The notes under the pieces: generated by a model
The model's input: the letters and a program-made list of their open reading frames with translations, nothing else
What the model was told of the DNA's origin: nothing
Databases searched by the model: none
Position numbers and translations under genes: made by a program
Assembly (NCBI RefSeq): GCF_001513975.1
Contig: NZ_KQ947991.1
Location: 255,732-319,731, forward strand
Reading direction: 5' to 3'
DNA: 64,000 nucleotides
DNA from: Streptomyces curacoi
Lineage (GTDB): Bacteria > Actinomycetota > Actinomycetes > Streptomycetales > Streptomycetaceae
In this document: one piece after another, positions 42,343-51,980 of the stretch
How the letters are laid out: each line of letters opens with the position of its first letter
How positions within the stretch are numbered: position 1 is the first letter of the stretch

Positions 42343-43854
42343 TCAGTTGCCTGACAGGACCCTGACCAGGTCTTCCGCGGTGCGGCAGCGGTCCAGGAGC
42401 TCCTTGACGTGATTTCGCGTTCCGCGAAGTGGTTCGAGGGTTGGAACGCGCTGGAGGGAGTCCCGGCCGGGCAGGTCGAAGATGACCGAGTCCCAGGACG
42501 CGGCGGCGACGTCGTCGGCGTACTGCTCCAGGCAGCGTCCGCGGAAGTACGCGCGCGTGTCCTCCGGCGGCTTGGCCTTGGCCCGCTCGACGTCCGCCTC
42601 GGTCAGGAGCCGCTTCATGCGGCCCCGGGCCGCCAGGCGGTTGTACAGGCCCTTCTCGGGCCGTACGTCGGCGTACTGGAGGTCGAGGAGGTGGAGCTTC
42701 GCGGCGTCCCAGTCGAGGCTATCGCGGCGCCGGTAGCCCTCCATGAGCTCGCGCTTGGCGACCCAGTCCAGTTCGCCGGCCAGGCTCATCGGATCGTGTT
42801 CCAGGCGGTTCAGGGTGTCTTCCCAGCGGGACAGGACGTCCTTGGTCTGCTCGTCCGCGTCCGCGCCGAAGCGCTCCTCGACGTACTTGCGGGAGAGCTC
42901 GTAGTACTCCATCTGGAGCTGCACGGCGGTGAGTGTGCGGCCGCTGCGTAGCGTGATCAGGCGCTGGAGGGACGGGTCGTGCGAGACCTGGTGCAGGGTG
43001 CGCACGGGCTGGTCGATCGCGAGATCCACGGCGATGAAGCCGTCCTCGATCATCGACAGGACCAGGGCGGTGGTGCCCAGCTTCAGGTACGTCGAGATCT
43101 CGGAGAGGTTCGCGTCACCGATGATCACATGCAGGCGGCGGTACTTCTCGGCGTCGGCGTGCGGCTCGTCCCGGGTGTTGATGATCGGGCGTTTGAGGGT
43201 GGTCTCCAGCCCGACCTCGACCTCGAAGTAGTCCGCGCGCTGGCTGATCTGGAAGCCGTGTTCGTGGCCGTCCTGGCCGATGCCGACGCGGCCGGCCCCG
43301 GCGAAGACCTGGCGGGAGACGAAGAAGGGCGTGAGGTGGCGCACGATGTCGGAGAAGGGGGTCTCCCGCTTCATCAGGTAGTTCTCGTGCGTGCCGTAGG
43401 AGGCGCCCTTGTTGTCGGTGTTGTTCTTGTAGAGGTGGATCGGCTGGGCGCCGGGCAGCTGGGCCGCCCGCTCCGCGGCCTCCGCCATGATCCGCTCGCC
43501 GGCCTTGTCCCAGAGGACGGCGTCCCGCGGATTGGTGACCTCGGGCGCGCTGTACTCGGGGTGCGCGTGGTCGACGTAGAGGCGCGCGCCGTTGGTGAGG
43601 ATGACGTTGGCCAGGCCGATGTCCTCGTCGGTGAGCTGGCTGGCGTCGGCGGCCTCGCGGGCGAGGTCGAAGCCTCGCGCGTCGCGCAGCGGGTTCTCCT
43701 CCTCGAAGTCCCAGCGGGCCCGGCGGGCCCGGTGCATCGCCGCCGCGTAGGCGTTGACGATCTGGGATGAGGTGAGCATGGCATTGGCGTTTGGGTGGCC
43801 GGGGACGGAGATCCCGTACTCCGTCTCGATGCCCATTACTCGCCGTACGGTCAT
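42343..43854 (-). CDS. dop: Pup deamidase/depupylase Dop
   Basis: 503 residues, a paralogue of PafA. It begins RRVMGIETEYGISVPGHP with the catalytic Asp region and the Dop-loop that PafA lacks (residues about 40-75), then NNTDNKGASYGTHENYL and NTRDEPHADAEKYRRLHVI. It converts Pup-Gln to Pup-Glu and removes Pup from substrates. ATG 43854 has AAGGAGGG five bases upstream. It lies 198 bp upstream of pup. Confidence 0.96.
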   Translation of the reverse strand: MTVRRVMGIETEYGISVPGHPNANAMLTSSQIVNAYAAAMHRARRARWDFEEENPLRDARGFDLAREAADASQLTDEDIGLANVILTNGARLYVDHAHPEYSAPEVTNPRDAVLWDKAGERIMAEAAERAAQLPGAQPIHLYKNNTDNKGASYGTHENYLMKRETPFSDIVRHLTPFFVSRQVFAGAGRVGIGQDGHEHGFQISQRADYFEVEVGLETTLKRPIINTRDEPHADAEKYRRLHVIIGDANLSEISTYLKLGTTALVLSMIEDGFIAVDLAIDQPVRTLHQVSHDPSLQRLITLRSGRTLTAVQLQMEYYELSRKYVEERFGADADEQTKDVLSRWEDTLNRLEHDPMSLAGELDWVAKRELMEGYRRRDSLDWDAAKLHLLDLQYADVRPEKGLYNRLAARGRMKRLLTEADVERAKAKPPEDTRAYFRGRCLEQYADDVAAASWDSVIFDLPGRDSLQRVPTLEPLRGTRNHVKELLDRCRTAEDLVRVLSGN

Positions 43855-44034
43855 GCGGCCCTCCTTGCCCGGCGGCACCCTCGGTCGTGGGTGCCGCACA
43901 AGTACCGCTGGCGCTCGGTTGCGTGTGCGGTGCCCGTCCCCGCACTGCGCGACTCGGCGGTACGGAAGAGCCTAGAACGCCTTTGCGCTGGTGGGGAGAT
44001 CATTTGCGTCATTGCCCTCGCCTGAAAAACAGTG

Positions 44035-44067
44035 GGCTGCGGGTACCCGGTGAGGGCACCCGCAGCC
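44035..44067. terminator. Hairpin terminator after arc
   Basis: Stem GGCTGCGGGT / ACCCGCAGCC (10 bp) with a 13-base loop, 11 bp past the arc stop on its strand. Confidence 0.8.
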
Positions 44068-44077
44068 GCCCTGTCTT

Positions 44078-45844
44078 TTAGAGGTACTGACCGGTGTTGG
44101 CCACCGTGTCGATGGAGCGCCCGGTGTCCGCGCCCTGCTTTCCGGTGATGAGGGTGCGGATGTAGACGATCCGTTCGCCCTTCTTTCCGGAGATGCGGGC
44201 CCAGTCGTCCGGGTTGGTGGTGTTGGGCAGGTCCTCGTTCTCCTTGAACTCGTCCACGCAGGCCTGGAGGAGGTGGGAGACGCGGAGGCCCTTCTGGTTG
44301 TGCTCCAGGAAGTCCTTGATCGCCATCTTCTTGGCGCGGCCCACGATGTTCTCGATCATGGCGCCGGAGTTGAAGTCCTTGAAGTAGAGGACTTCCTTGT
44401 CGCCGTTGGCGTAGGTGACCTCCAGGAAGCGGTTCTCCTCGGATTCGGCGTACATCTGCTCGACGGCGGTCTGGATCATGCTCTGGACCGTCATCGACCT
44501 GTCGCCGCCGTGCTCTCCGAGGTCCTCGGAGTGCAGCGGGAGGCGTTCTGTGAGGTACTTGCCGAAGATGTCCTTGGCGGCTTCGGCGTCCGGGCGCTCG
44601 ATCTTGATCTTCACGTCGAGGCGGCCGGGGCGCAGGATGGCGGGGTCGATCATGTCCTCGCGGTTGGAGGCGCCGATGACGACCACGTTCTGCAGGCCTT
44701 CCACGCCGTCGATCTCGGCGAGCAGCTGGGGGACGATGGTGTTCTCCACGTCCGAGCTGACACCGGAGCCGCGGGTGCGGAAGAGGGATTCCATCTCGTC
44801 GAAGAAGACGATGACGGGTGTGCCCTCGCTGGCCTTCTCACGTGCGCGCTGGAAGACGAGGCGGATCTGCCGCTCGGTTTCACCGACGTACTTGTTGAGG
44901 AGCTCGGGGCCCTTGATGTTGAGGAAGAAGCTCTTGCCGGCGGCCTGGCCGGTGACTTCGGCCACCTTCTTGGCCAGCGAGTTGGCGACGGCCTTGGCGA
45001 TGAGTGTCTTGCCGCATCCGGGGGGCCCGTACAGGAGGACGCCCTTGGGCGGCCGCAGTTCGTGCTCCTTGAACAGGTCGGGGTAGAGGTACGGGAGCTC
45101 GACGGCGTCGCGGATCATCTCGATCTGGTTGCCCAGGCCGCCGATCTGTTCGTAGCCGATGTCCGGTACTTCTTCGAGGACGAGTTCCTCGACCTCGCTC
45201 TTGGGGACGACCTCGTAGACGTAGCCGGAGCGGGGTTCGAGCAGCAGGGCGTCGCCGGGACGGATGGTGACGTCCAGCAGCGGCTCGGCGAGCCGTACCA
45301 CCCGTTCCTCGTCGGTGTGCCCGAGCACCAGGGCGCGTTCGCCGTCCTCAAGGATCTCCTTGAGGGTGACGATGTCCCCGACGCGCTCGAACTCCATGGC
45401 CTCGACCACGTTGAGCGCCTCGTTGAGCATTACTTCCTGGCCGCGCCTGAGGTCGTCGAGTTCGACGCTCGGGCTGACGTTCACGCGGAGCTTGCGGCCG
45501 CCGGTGAAGATGTCGGCGGTGCCGTCCTCGTTCGCCATCAGGAAGACACCGAAGCCGGCCGGTGGCTGTGCGAGCCGGTCGACCTCTTCCTTGAGGGCCA
45601 CGATCTGGTCTCGGGCCTCACGGAGCGTGTTGGCGAGCCGCTCGTTCTGTGCGGACACGCCGGCCAGGTTGGTCTGCAGCTCGACGATCCGCTCTTCGAG
45701 AATCCTCGTGTGCCGCGGAGAGTCGGCGAGCTTGCGTCGCAGGACGGCGATCTCCTGCTCAAGGTAGGCGATCTGCCCGGCCGGGTCGTCGGACCCGCGT
45801 CCCGGGCGGATGCCGCGGTTCATGTCGTCGTCGTGGGCTGCCAC
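44078..45844 (-). CDS. arc: Proteasomal AAA ATPase Arc (Mpa/ARC)
   Basis: 588 residues. An N-terminal coiled coil (about 20-75) binds Pup. Two OB domains follow, then an AAA module with Walker A GPPGCGKT and Walker B VIVFFDE. The C-terminus ends GQYL, carrying the penultimate Tyr that docks into the 20S core and opens its gate. GTG 45844 follows GGAGG; an ATG at 45862 is in frame but lies upstream of that site. It unfolds pupylated proteins into the PrcAB chamber. Confidence 0.95.
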   Translation of the reverse strand: MAAHDDDMNRGIRPGRGSDDPAGQIAYLEQEIAVLRRKLADSPRHTRILEERIVELQTNLAGVSAQNERLANTLREARDQIVALKEEVDRLAQPPAGFGVFLMANEDGTADIFTGGRKLRVNVSPSVELDDLRRGQEVMLNEALNVVEAMEFERVGDIVTLKEILEDGERALVLGHTDEERVVRLAEPLLDVTIRPGDALLLEPRSGYVYEVVPKSEVEELVLEEVPDIGYEQIGGLGNQIEMIRDAVELPYLYPDLFKEHELRPPKGVLLYGPPGCGKTLIAKAVANSLAKKVAEVTGQAAGKSFFLNIKGPELLNKYVGETERQIRLVFQRAREKASEGTPVIVFFDEMESLFRTRGSGVSSDVENTIVPQLLAEIDGVEGLQNVVVIGASNREDMIDPAILRPGRLDVKIKIERPDAEAAKDIFGKYLTERLPLHSEDLGEHGGDRSMTVQSMIQTAVEQMYAESEENRFLEVTYANGDKEVLYFKDFNSGAMIENIVGRAKKMAIKDFLEHNQKGLRVSHLLQACVDEFKENEDLPNTTNPDDWARISGKKGERIVYIRTLITGKQGADTGRSIDTVANTGQYL

Positions 45845-46090
45845 GGTCCTCACCTCCTCCAAGGGGAGCTGGACGCTTCCAGACCCTACCTGGGTGGGTG
45901 TCGATTGAAACCCCTAGATCACAAAGACTGTCGAGGTGTGTCCGATCTTCACCCTTGCGCTCTCCCTCACGCCAGCTGAATACCCACCGAACATGATTGG
46001 AAAGCAGCCACAGGTAGGCTCAAGGCGTTCAACACCCGTCAGAGCTGGCCGGATTCCCGTGCGGGCTCGACGTAGGAAACGGCAGGAGAG

Positions 46091-46396
46091 ATGAGCGTGG
46101 AGCAGACGGCCGGGGTCGATGGTGAGGCGCTGGAGGTCTGGATCGACCAGGATCTCTGCACCGGGGACGGTATCTGTGCCCAGTACGCGCCCGAGGTGTT
46201 CGAGCTGGACATCGATGGCCTGGCCTATGTGAAGAGCGGCGAGGACGAGCTTCTGCAGGCCAAGGGGGCCACAACGCCCGTGCCCCTGCCGCTTCTCACC
46301 GATGTGGTGGACTCGGCGAAGGAGTGCCCGGGCGAGTGCATCCATGTGCGTCGCGTTTCGGACAAGGTCGAAATCTTCGGTCCGGACGCCGAGTGA
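46091..46396 (+). CDS. 3Fe-4S ferredoxin
   Basis: 101 residues. The cluster ligands appear as CTGDGIC near the N-terminus and ECPGEC near the C-terminus, the three-cysteine pattern of [3Fe-4S] ferredoxins common as P450 partners in Streptomyces. AGGAG precedes ATG 46091. No P450 gene is adjacent, so its partner is unknown. It converges on a secreted-protein gene. Confidence 0.88.
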   Translation: MSVEQTAGVDGEALEVWIDQDLCTGDGICAQYAPEVFELDIDGLAYVKSGEDELLQAKGATTPVPLPLLTDVVDSAKECPGECIHVRRVSDKVEIFGPDAE

Positions 46397-46454
46397 CCTT
46401 GCGCTTACGGGGTGTTACGACTGTCTGATTTCTCACAGCCCTCGGTGGCGGCGG

Positions 46455-47033
46455 TCAGACGCTGTGGGCGCCGGCGGGAGTCGAGCGCACGAACGCGCCG
46501 TTCTTCCACTGCCACTTCGCGCTGTCCTTCACGTCCGGGCAGCACCGCGGTACGGCGTCCGACGAGTAGCCGAGCAGGTCGGCGTGGACGGCTCCGTCGC
46601 GGACGGTGAGGTCACTGACGGTGATGCTGTCCTTGGGGTCGACGAGGGTCGCGACGACGCGGGGCGCGGCCGTTGCCGTGTTCCGCGTGAGGACGTAGAC
46701 GCCGTCGGGCGGGGTGCCCATGGGGGCGTCGCAGTGGACGACGGCCACTGTTTCGGGCCTGCCGTCGCCGTCCAGGTCTCCGGTGGCCTTTCTCACCACG
46801 ACGGCTTTCACCGGGCCGCATTCGAGCGGGAAGTCGACGCCCGCGGGGTCGGGGGGTGCGAGGGCCACGGGGGCGTTCTTCGTCTCGGGGCCGGCCGCCT
46901 GGGCCGCCGTCGCCGAGTTGGGCTGCAGTACTGAGGAGAGGGCCACGACACCGGCGACCGCTGTGGCGGTGGCGAGCCAGTGGATCGGGCGGGTGTGCGT
47001 GTGTGCCAGTTCCGGGACGGCGGTTTGCTGCAC
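46455..47033 (-). CDS. Exported protein with a calcium-loop-like GDLDGDG segment, function unknown
   Basis: 192 residues. A hydrophobic segment (WLATATAVAGVVALSSVL) near the N-terminus acts as signal peptide or anchor. The mature part contains GDLDGDGRPETVAVV, an FG-GAP/dockerin-like Ca-binding loop, and cysteine pairs including RCCP. GTG 47033 has AGGAG nine bases upstream. I do not recognise a named family. It is the last gene before a convergent ferredoxin. Confidence 0.75.
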   Translation of the reverse strand: MQQTAVPELAHTHTRPIHWLATATAVAGVVALSSVLQPNSATAAQAAGPETKNAPVALAPPDPAGVDFPLECGPVKAVVVRKATGDLDGDGRPETVAVVHCDAPMGTPPDGVYVLTRNTATAAPRVVATLVDPKDSITVSDLTVRDGAVHADLLGYSSDAVPRCCPDVKDSAKWQWKNGAFVRSTPAGAHSV

Positions 47034-47210
47034 TAGGAGCGTCTCCTGTGAGGACTGTGCCGGTGGGGGTGGCCAGCATGGTGCCATACGTCACAGTGCG
47101 GGGGAACGGCGGGGGTGTGGAGTTCCGGTGCCGGATGTCTGGCGGTTGGGGTGCGAGGGGGGCGTGCGGCGGTAGGACTTGCCGCTGGTGGGCGCCGTGC
47201 CAACGGAAAG

Positions 47211-47258
47211 GCGCTGTGGCCGAGTTCCGGAGGGTTTCCGGGAACTCGGCCACAGCGC
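47211..47258. terminator. Long hairpin terminator after trmI
   Basis: Perfect 18-bp stem from GCGCTGTGGCCGAGTTCC with a 12-base loop, 29 bp past the trmI stop on its strand. It is one of the longest stems in the window. Confidence 0.9.
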
Positions 47259-47287
47259 TGATGCGTTGGACGCGGCACGGGGCCGCC

Positions 47288-48190
47288 TCAGCGGCGGGAG
47301 GCTCCGTCGGCGTTCGGGCCTTCGTAGTCCTCGCCGTAGGCGCCCTTGGCGGGGCGGCGGCGGCGCATGGGCGGCTCGACTCCGTCGGCGAGGCGACGGG
47401 CGGTGAGCAGGAAGCCGGTGTGGCCGATCATCCGGTGGTCCGGGCGGACGGCGAGGCCCTCGATGTGCCAGTTGCGGATCATCGTCTCCCAGGCGGTCGG
47501 CTCGTTGAAGCAGCCGATCTCGCGGATGGACTCGACGGTCCGGGCGAGCTGGGTGGTGGTGGCGACGTAGCAGCACACGATGCCGCCGGGGACGAGTGCC
47601 TTGGAGACGGCCTCCAGGCACTCCCAGGGGGCGAGCATGTCGAGGATGACGCGGTCGACGTCGGTGTCGCTCAGGTTGTCCTGGAGGTCGCCGACGGTGA
47701 GCTGCCAGGCGGGGTGCGGGCCGCCGAAGTAGCGCTCCACGTTCTGCTTGGCGATCTCGGCGAAGTCCTCGCGGCGCTCGTAGGAGTGCAGCATGCCCTG
47801 GTCGCCGATGGCGCGCAGCAGGAAGCTGCTGAGCGAGCCGGAGCCGACGCCGGCCTCGACGACGCGGGCGCCGGGGAAGATGTCGGCGAAGGCGAGGATC
47901 TGCCCCGCGTCCTTCGGGTAGACGACGGCTGCCCCGCGGGGCATGGACAGGACGTAGTCGGGGAGCAGGGGGCGCAGCGCGAGGTAGGCGACGTTCCCGG
48001 TGGTGCGGACAACGCTGCCCTCGGGAGCGCCGATCAGTTCGTCGTGCGGGAAGGAACCCTTGTGGGTGTGGAAGTTCTTCCCGGCCTCGAGCGTGAACGT
48101 GTAGTGGCGGCCCTTGGGGTCGGTCAGCTGAACCTGGTCCCCGACCTTGAAGGGCCCGCGCCTGCGGGCGGCACCGGTCGGTTCGGACAT
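47288..48190 (-). CDS. trmI: tRNA (adenine58-N1)-methyltransferase TrmI
   Basis: 300 residues. The N-terminal small beta domain (GPFKVGDQVQLTDPKGRHYTF) and the SAM-binding Rossmann fold with VVEAGVGSGSLSSFLLRAIG and DMLAPWECLEAV identify bacterial/archaeal TrmI. It methylates A58 (and in some species A57) of tRNA using SAM. Actinobacterial pupylation-locus neighbours often include this gene, as here. It lies 77 bp after the M50 protease gene on the same strand. Confidence 0.93.
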   Translation of the reverse strand: MSEPTGAARRRGPFKVGDQVQLTDPKGRHYTFTLEAGKNFHTHKGSFPHDELIGAPEGSVVRTTGNVAYLALRPLLPDYVLSMPRGAAVVYPKDAGQILAFADIFPGARVVEAGVGSGSLSSFLLRAIGDQGMLHSYERREDFAEIAKQNVERYFGGPHPAWQLTVGDLQDNLSDTDVDRVILDMLAPWECLEAVSKALVPGGIVCCYVATTTQLARTVESIREIGCFNEPTAWETMIRNWHIEGLAVRPDHRMIGHTGFLLTARRLADGVEPPMRRRRPAKGAYGEDYEGPNADGASRR

Positions 48191-48267
48191 GTGAACAGCC
48201 TACCGGCGTTTTCGGGGGTCGCCGACCACGGGAATGTGCGCCGGGCACCGCGTGAGGAGAGCGGTGC

Positions 48268-50004
48268 TCAGCTGGGCCGGGCCATGGCCTTCACGAAGGC
48301 GCGTTCGACGTCGGCCGCGGACAGGACGCCGTAGATCTCGCCGGTCTCCTCGACCACGAGGTACTCGGTCGCGGGGGTGGCGCGGAGCGCGTCGAGGAGT
48401 TCCTCTCCGGCCAGTTCGGCGGAGACGCGCATGCCCTCGGTCAGTTCCTGGGCGAGGCTGCTGACGGCGACCCAGGGGCGGCGGTGTTCCGGTACACCGA
48501 CGATGGCGGCCTCGCGGACCAGGGAGAGGGGGTTGCCGTCGGCGTCGACGACGACCAGGGCGCGGGCACCGGCGGTGTTGGCGCGGCGCAGGGCCTCGGA
48601 GAGGGGGGTGTCGCTCTCCACGGGGACGGCGCGGCGGGTGAGGGCACGGGCGCGCAGGTCGGGGAGGTGTTCGCGCAGCCGGGCCATGCGCAGGCTGTTG
48701 CCGGCGCCGGTCCAGATGATCGCGGCGAGGATCGCGGCGAGCAGGGCGTCCATGACGGTGTCCATGCCGATGTCGTCGACGGCCTCGGAGCCGAGCGCGC
48801 CGGACTGGGTGAGCCACGGGAGGCCGACGAGGACGGAGACGGCGAGGGCGCGGCCGACCCAGGCGGCGGCGATGGTGCCGCTCATGGGCTTGCCGGTGAT
48901 CTTCCAGACGACCGCGCGGAGCATCCGGCCGCCGTCGAGGGGCAGGCCGGGGAGCAGGTTGAAGGCGGCCACGATGAGGTTGGAGATCATCAGGCCGGCC
49001 AGCAGGACGCCGGGGACGGTGCCGGGTTCGACGGTCTGCATGGCGGCGTAGAAGACGCCGGCGAGGACGAGGGAGAGCAGCGGTCCGACGAAGGCGAGGA
49101 CGAATTCCCGTCCCGGTGTCTCGGTCTCCTTCTCGATCTCGGAGACACCACCGAAGAACTGCAGCTGGATGCGGCGTACGGGCAGCTTGAACCGGAGGGC
49201 GGCGACGGTGTGGGCGAGCTCGTGGACGAGGACGGAGGCGTAGAAGGCGACCGCGAAGAACAGGGAGACGAGGTAGCGGGCGGCGCCGAGCTCGGGCAGC
49301 ACACGGTCGAGCTGTCCGCCGAACACCCAGGTGATGAGGGCGGCGACGAGGAACCAGCTGGGGGCGACGTACACGGGGACGCCGAAGGGCCGTCCCATGA
49401 GCAGGCCGCCACGTGGCTCCGGCGGCCGGGGCGGCTGTCCCCTGGTGCCGGAGTGCGCGAGGGTGCGGTGGGCTTCGGCGGTGTGCTGCGGGAGCGGACC
49501 GGGCAGGGGGGCGGGTCCGTGGACGTCCTGCGGCCTGCCCTCCGGCGTCGGTGCGGGGCGGTCGGAGTGGGGCGGGGCGGGGGCCGGAGTGGCCGCAGTG
49601 GGGCCGTCGGCATCGGGCCGGGGAGCGTCCGTCCGCCCGGTCGCCGCCCGGCTGTCGGGGGCGGGGTCCCGCGTGTCCTTCGCCGGGGCCGCGCGGTCCG
49701 CTGCGTCCGCTGTGCCGGCCTGTCGGCCGTCGGTCCGGGACGGGCGGGGCTGCTCCCCCTTCGCCTCCTGCCCATCCGCTCCGCGCTTCTCGGCGGTGTC
49801 CCCGGCCGGGCCCTCGTCGGGAAGGTGCAAGCGCCGTACCACCATGGTCGGTTCGTCGACCGGGGGCGTCGAGGGCTCGTCGCTGCCCGTGGCCTGTCGG
49901 GGTGGGCGTGCGGGACCGGTGGCCGGGGTCGCAGGTGTTGCGTGGCGCTCGGCCTTGTCCTCGTCGCCGGACCGCGGCTGCCCGCTCCCGCCGCTCTCGT
50001 CCAC
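48268..50004 (-). CDS. M50 site-2-type zinc metalloprotease with CBS domains
   Basis: 578 residues. The zinc motif HELAH is at 261-265 within a membrane helix, with the third-ligand motif NLLPGLPLDGGR further on; two CBS domains follow from about residue 445. Site-2 proteases of this type cut membrane-embedded substrates such as anti-sigma factors. Residues 1-200 form a Pro/Ala/Asp-rich, probably disordered extension. Most relatives begin at the MGRPFGVPVYVAPSW segment, Met203 here (position 49398), so that start is an alternative. It is divergent from the RecB-type nuclease gene. Confidence 0.85.
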   Translation of the reverse strand: MDESGGSGQPRSGDEDKAERHATPATPATGPARPPRQATGSDEPSTPPVDEPTMVVRRLHLPDEGPAGDTAEKRGADGQEAKGEQPRPSRTDGRQAGTADAADRAAPAKDTRDPAPDSRAATGRTDAPRPDADGPTAATPAPAPPHSDRPAPTPEGRPQDVHGPAPLPGPLPQHTAEAHRTLAHSGTRGQPPRPPEPRGGLLMGRPFGVPVYVAPSWFLVAALITWVFGGQLDRVLPELGAARYLVSLFFAVAFYASVLVHELAHTVAALRFKLPVRRIQLQFFGGVSEIEKETETPGREFVLAFVGPLLSLVLAGVFYAAMQTVEPGTVPGVLLAGLMISNLIVAAFNLLPGLPLDGGRMLRAVVWKITGKPMSGTIAAAWVGRALAVSVLVGLPWLTQSGALGSEAVDDIGMDTVMDALLAAILAAIIWTGAGNSLRMARLREHLPDLRARALTRRAVPVESDTPLSEALRRANTAGARALVVVDADGNPLSLVREAAIVGVPEHRRPWVAVSSLAQELTEGMRVSAELAGEELLDALRATPATEYLVVEETGEIYGVLSAADVERAFVKAMARPS

Positions 50005-50179
50005 GGTGTCCCCTCGTTCTAAGCGTCTTCCGCGCCTGCCGGGCGGAAGGGTCTCGGGTCGATGGTATGCGGCCGTCGGGATGCGTTCCGCCCGGCACCC
50101 CCTCTGTTTCCCCCGTGGTCGCGGCTGTAACGGCCGCGGGCTGGGTCACTGTCAGTGGCGGGCCGTAAGGTCTGTGGGC

Positions 50180-51199
50180 ATGGAGACGAGCACGGAGGGT
50201 ACCGCGGCGGACTGCGGCAGTGACGTCGCGCCGGTGAGCGGGCCGGCGACGGACGAGTACCCGGCGGGGGCGGACAGTACGGTGGCGACGGCCGAGGCGG
50301 GTGAGGGCGCGGCCATGGCGGTCGACGGCGTCGCCCTCCCGGCCATACCGCCGGCCTCGCTGTCCCCCTCGCGTGCCAGTGACTTCATGCAGTGCCCGCT
50401 GCTCTACCGGTTCCGGGTGATCGACCGGCTGCCCGAGAAGCCGAGCGCGGCGGCGACCAAGGGCACGCTGGTGCACGCGGTGCTGGAGCGGCTCTTCGAC
50501 GCCCCGGCGGCCGAGCGGACCGCGCCGCGGGCAAAGTCCCTCGTCCCCGGCCAGTGGGACCGGCTGCGGGAGAGCAGGCCGGAGGTCGTGGAGCTGTTCG
50601 AGGACGATCCCGACGGCCGGCGGCTGGCGACCTGGCTCGGGGAGGCGGAGCGGCTTGTCGAGCGGTGGTTCACGCTGGAGGATCCGACCCGGCTGGAGCC
50701 CGCCGAGCGGGAGCTGTTCGTCGAGGCGGAGCTGGAGTCGGGGCTGCGGCTGCGCGGGATCATCGACCGAGTCGACGTGGCGGCCACGGGTGAGGTGCGG
50801 ATCGTCGACTACAAGACGGGCAAGGCGCCGCGGCCCGAGTACTCGGAGGGCGCGCTGTTCCAGATGAAGTTCTACGCGCTCGTCGTGTGGCGGCTGAAGA
50901 AGGTGATCCCGCGCCGGCTCCAGCTGGTCTACCTCGGCAGCGGTGATGTGCTGACGTACGACCCCGTCCTCGCGGACCTGGAGCGGGTCGAGCGCAAGCT
51001 GCTCGCGCTGTGGGAGGCGATCCGGCTGGCGACGGAGACGGGCGAGTGGCGTCCCCGGCCGACGAAGCTGTGCGGATGGTGCGACCACCAGGCCCACTGC
51101 CCGGAATTCGGCGGCACTCCCCCGCCGTATCCCCTGCCGGTGACGGTGGCCGACGCGGGTTCGGCCGGGGCGCCGGCTCCGGGCGCGGCCACTGGATGA
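50180..51199 (+). CDS. RecB-family PD-(D/E)XK nuclease with Fe-S cluster
   Basis: 339 residues. The nuclease core shows His99 (GTLVHAVLE), Asp196 (GIIDRVD) and the D210-Y-K212 motif in EVRIVDYKTGK. Four cysteines, Cys72 in FMQCPLLYRF and Cys298, Cys301 and Cys307 in CGWCDHQAHC, are placed as in AddB/Cas4-like nucleases that hold a 4Fe-4S cluster. It probably processes DNA ends. The start is uncertain: ATG 50180 has AAGG upstream, and the first ~55 residues are low-complexity. Confidence 0.85.
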   Translation: METSTEGTAADCGSDVAPVSGPATDEYPAGADSTVATAEAGEGAAMAVDGVALPAIPPASLSPSRASDFMQCPLLYRFRVIDRLPEKPSAAATKGTLVHAVLERLFDAPAAERTAPRAKSLVPGQWDRLRESRPEVVELFEDDPDGRRLATWLGEAERLVERWFTLEDPTRLEPAERELFVEAELESGLRLRGIIDRVDVAATGEVRIVDYKTGKAPRPEYSEGALFQMKFYALVVWRLKKVIPRRLQLVYLGSGDVLTYDPVLADLERVERKLLALWEAIRLATETGEWRPRPTKLCGWCDHQAHCPEFGGTPPPYPLPVTVADAGSAGAPAPGAATG

Positions 51200-51298
51200 C
51201 AGCGGTCTCCGGAACATGTGGTCGTCGCCGGTGAGGGCGGCCGAGTCCGGTGGCGGCCCGCAGGGCAGAATGGGGCCGGACTAGCGAAGGAGACTTAC

Positions 51299-51970
51299 GT
51301 GGCCATCCGCGTCCTACTGGTCGACGACCAGCCACTGCTGCGTACCGGCTTCCGGATGATCCTGGAGGCGGAGCAGGACATCGCGGTCGTGGGCGAGGCC
51401 GGTGACGGCCTACAGGCCCTCGACCAGGTGCGGGCCCTGCAGCCCGATGTGGTTCTGATGGACATCCGCATGCCGCGTATGGACGGCGTGGAGGCGACCC
51501 GGCAGATCACCGGGCCCGGGCGGGACGGCCCGGCGAAGGTGCTGGTGCTGACCACCTTCGATCTCGACGAGTATGTGGTGGAGGCACTGAAGGCGGGCGC
51601 CAGCGGCTTCCTGCTGAAGGACGCCCCGGCCAATGAGCTGGTGCAGGCGATCCGCGTGGTGGCGGCCGGTGAGGCGATGCTCGCGCCGAGCATCACACGC
51701 CGGCTGCTCGACAAGTACGCCACGCATCTGCCCTCCGGCGAGGAGCCGGTTCCGGACACCCTGCACACCCTGACCGACCGTGAGGTGGAGGTGCTGAAGC
51801 TGGTGGCGCGGGGCCTGTCCAACGCGGAGATCGCCGCGGATCTGTTCGTCAGCGAGACCACCGTGAAGACGCATGTCGGCCATGTGCTCACCAAGCTGGG
51901 GCTGCGCGACCGGGTGCAGGCCGCGGTGTACGCGTACGAGAGCGGTCTGGTGCGTCCCGGCGCACAGTGA
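51299..51970 (+). CDS. NarL/FixJ-family response regulator
   Basis: 223 residues. The receiver starts VAIRVLLVDDQPLLRTGF and has the phospho-Asp in DVVLMDIRMPRMDG; the LuxR HTH reads LTDREVEVLKLVARGLSNAEIA. GTG 51299 follows GAAGGAG. No histidine kinase gene is adjacent, so it is an orphan in this window. A 19-bp direct repeat follows its stop. Confidence 0.92.
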   Translation: MAIRVLLVDDQPLLRTGFRMILEAEQDIAVVGEAGDGLQALDQVRALQPDVVLMDIRMPRMDGVEATRQITGPGRDGPAKVLVLTTFDLDEYVVEALKAGASGFLLKDAPANELVQAIRVVAAGEAMLAPSITRRLLDKYATHLPSGEEPVPDTLHTLTDREVEVLKLVARGLSNAEIAADLFVSETTVKTHVGHVLTKLGLRDRVQAAVYAYESGLVRPGAQ

Positions 51971-51980
51971 CGGCCCGCGT

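Noticed and set aside
48200..51217. A minus-strand open frame of about 1000 codons through the M50 and RecB-type genes
   Set aside because: Arg/Pro-rich shadow of two well-supported genes; no motif or ribosome site.
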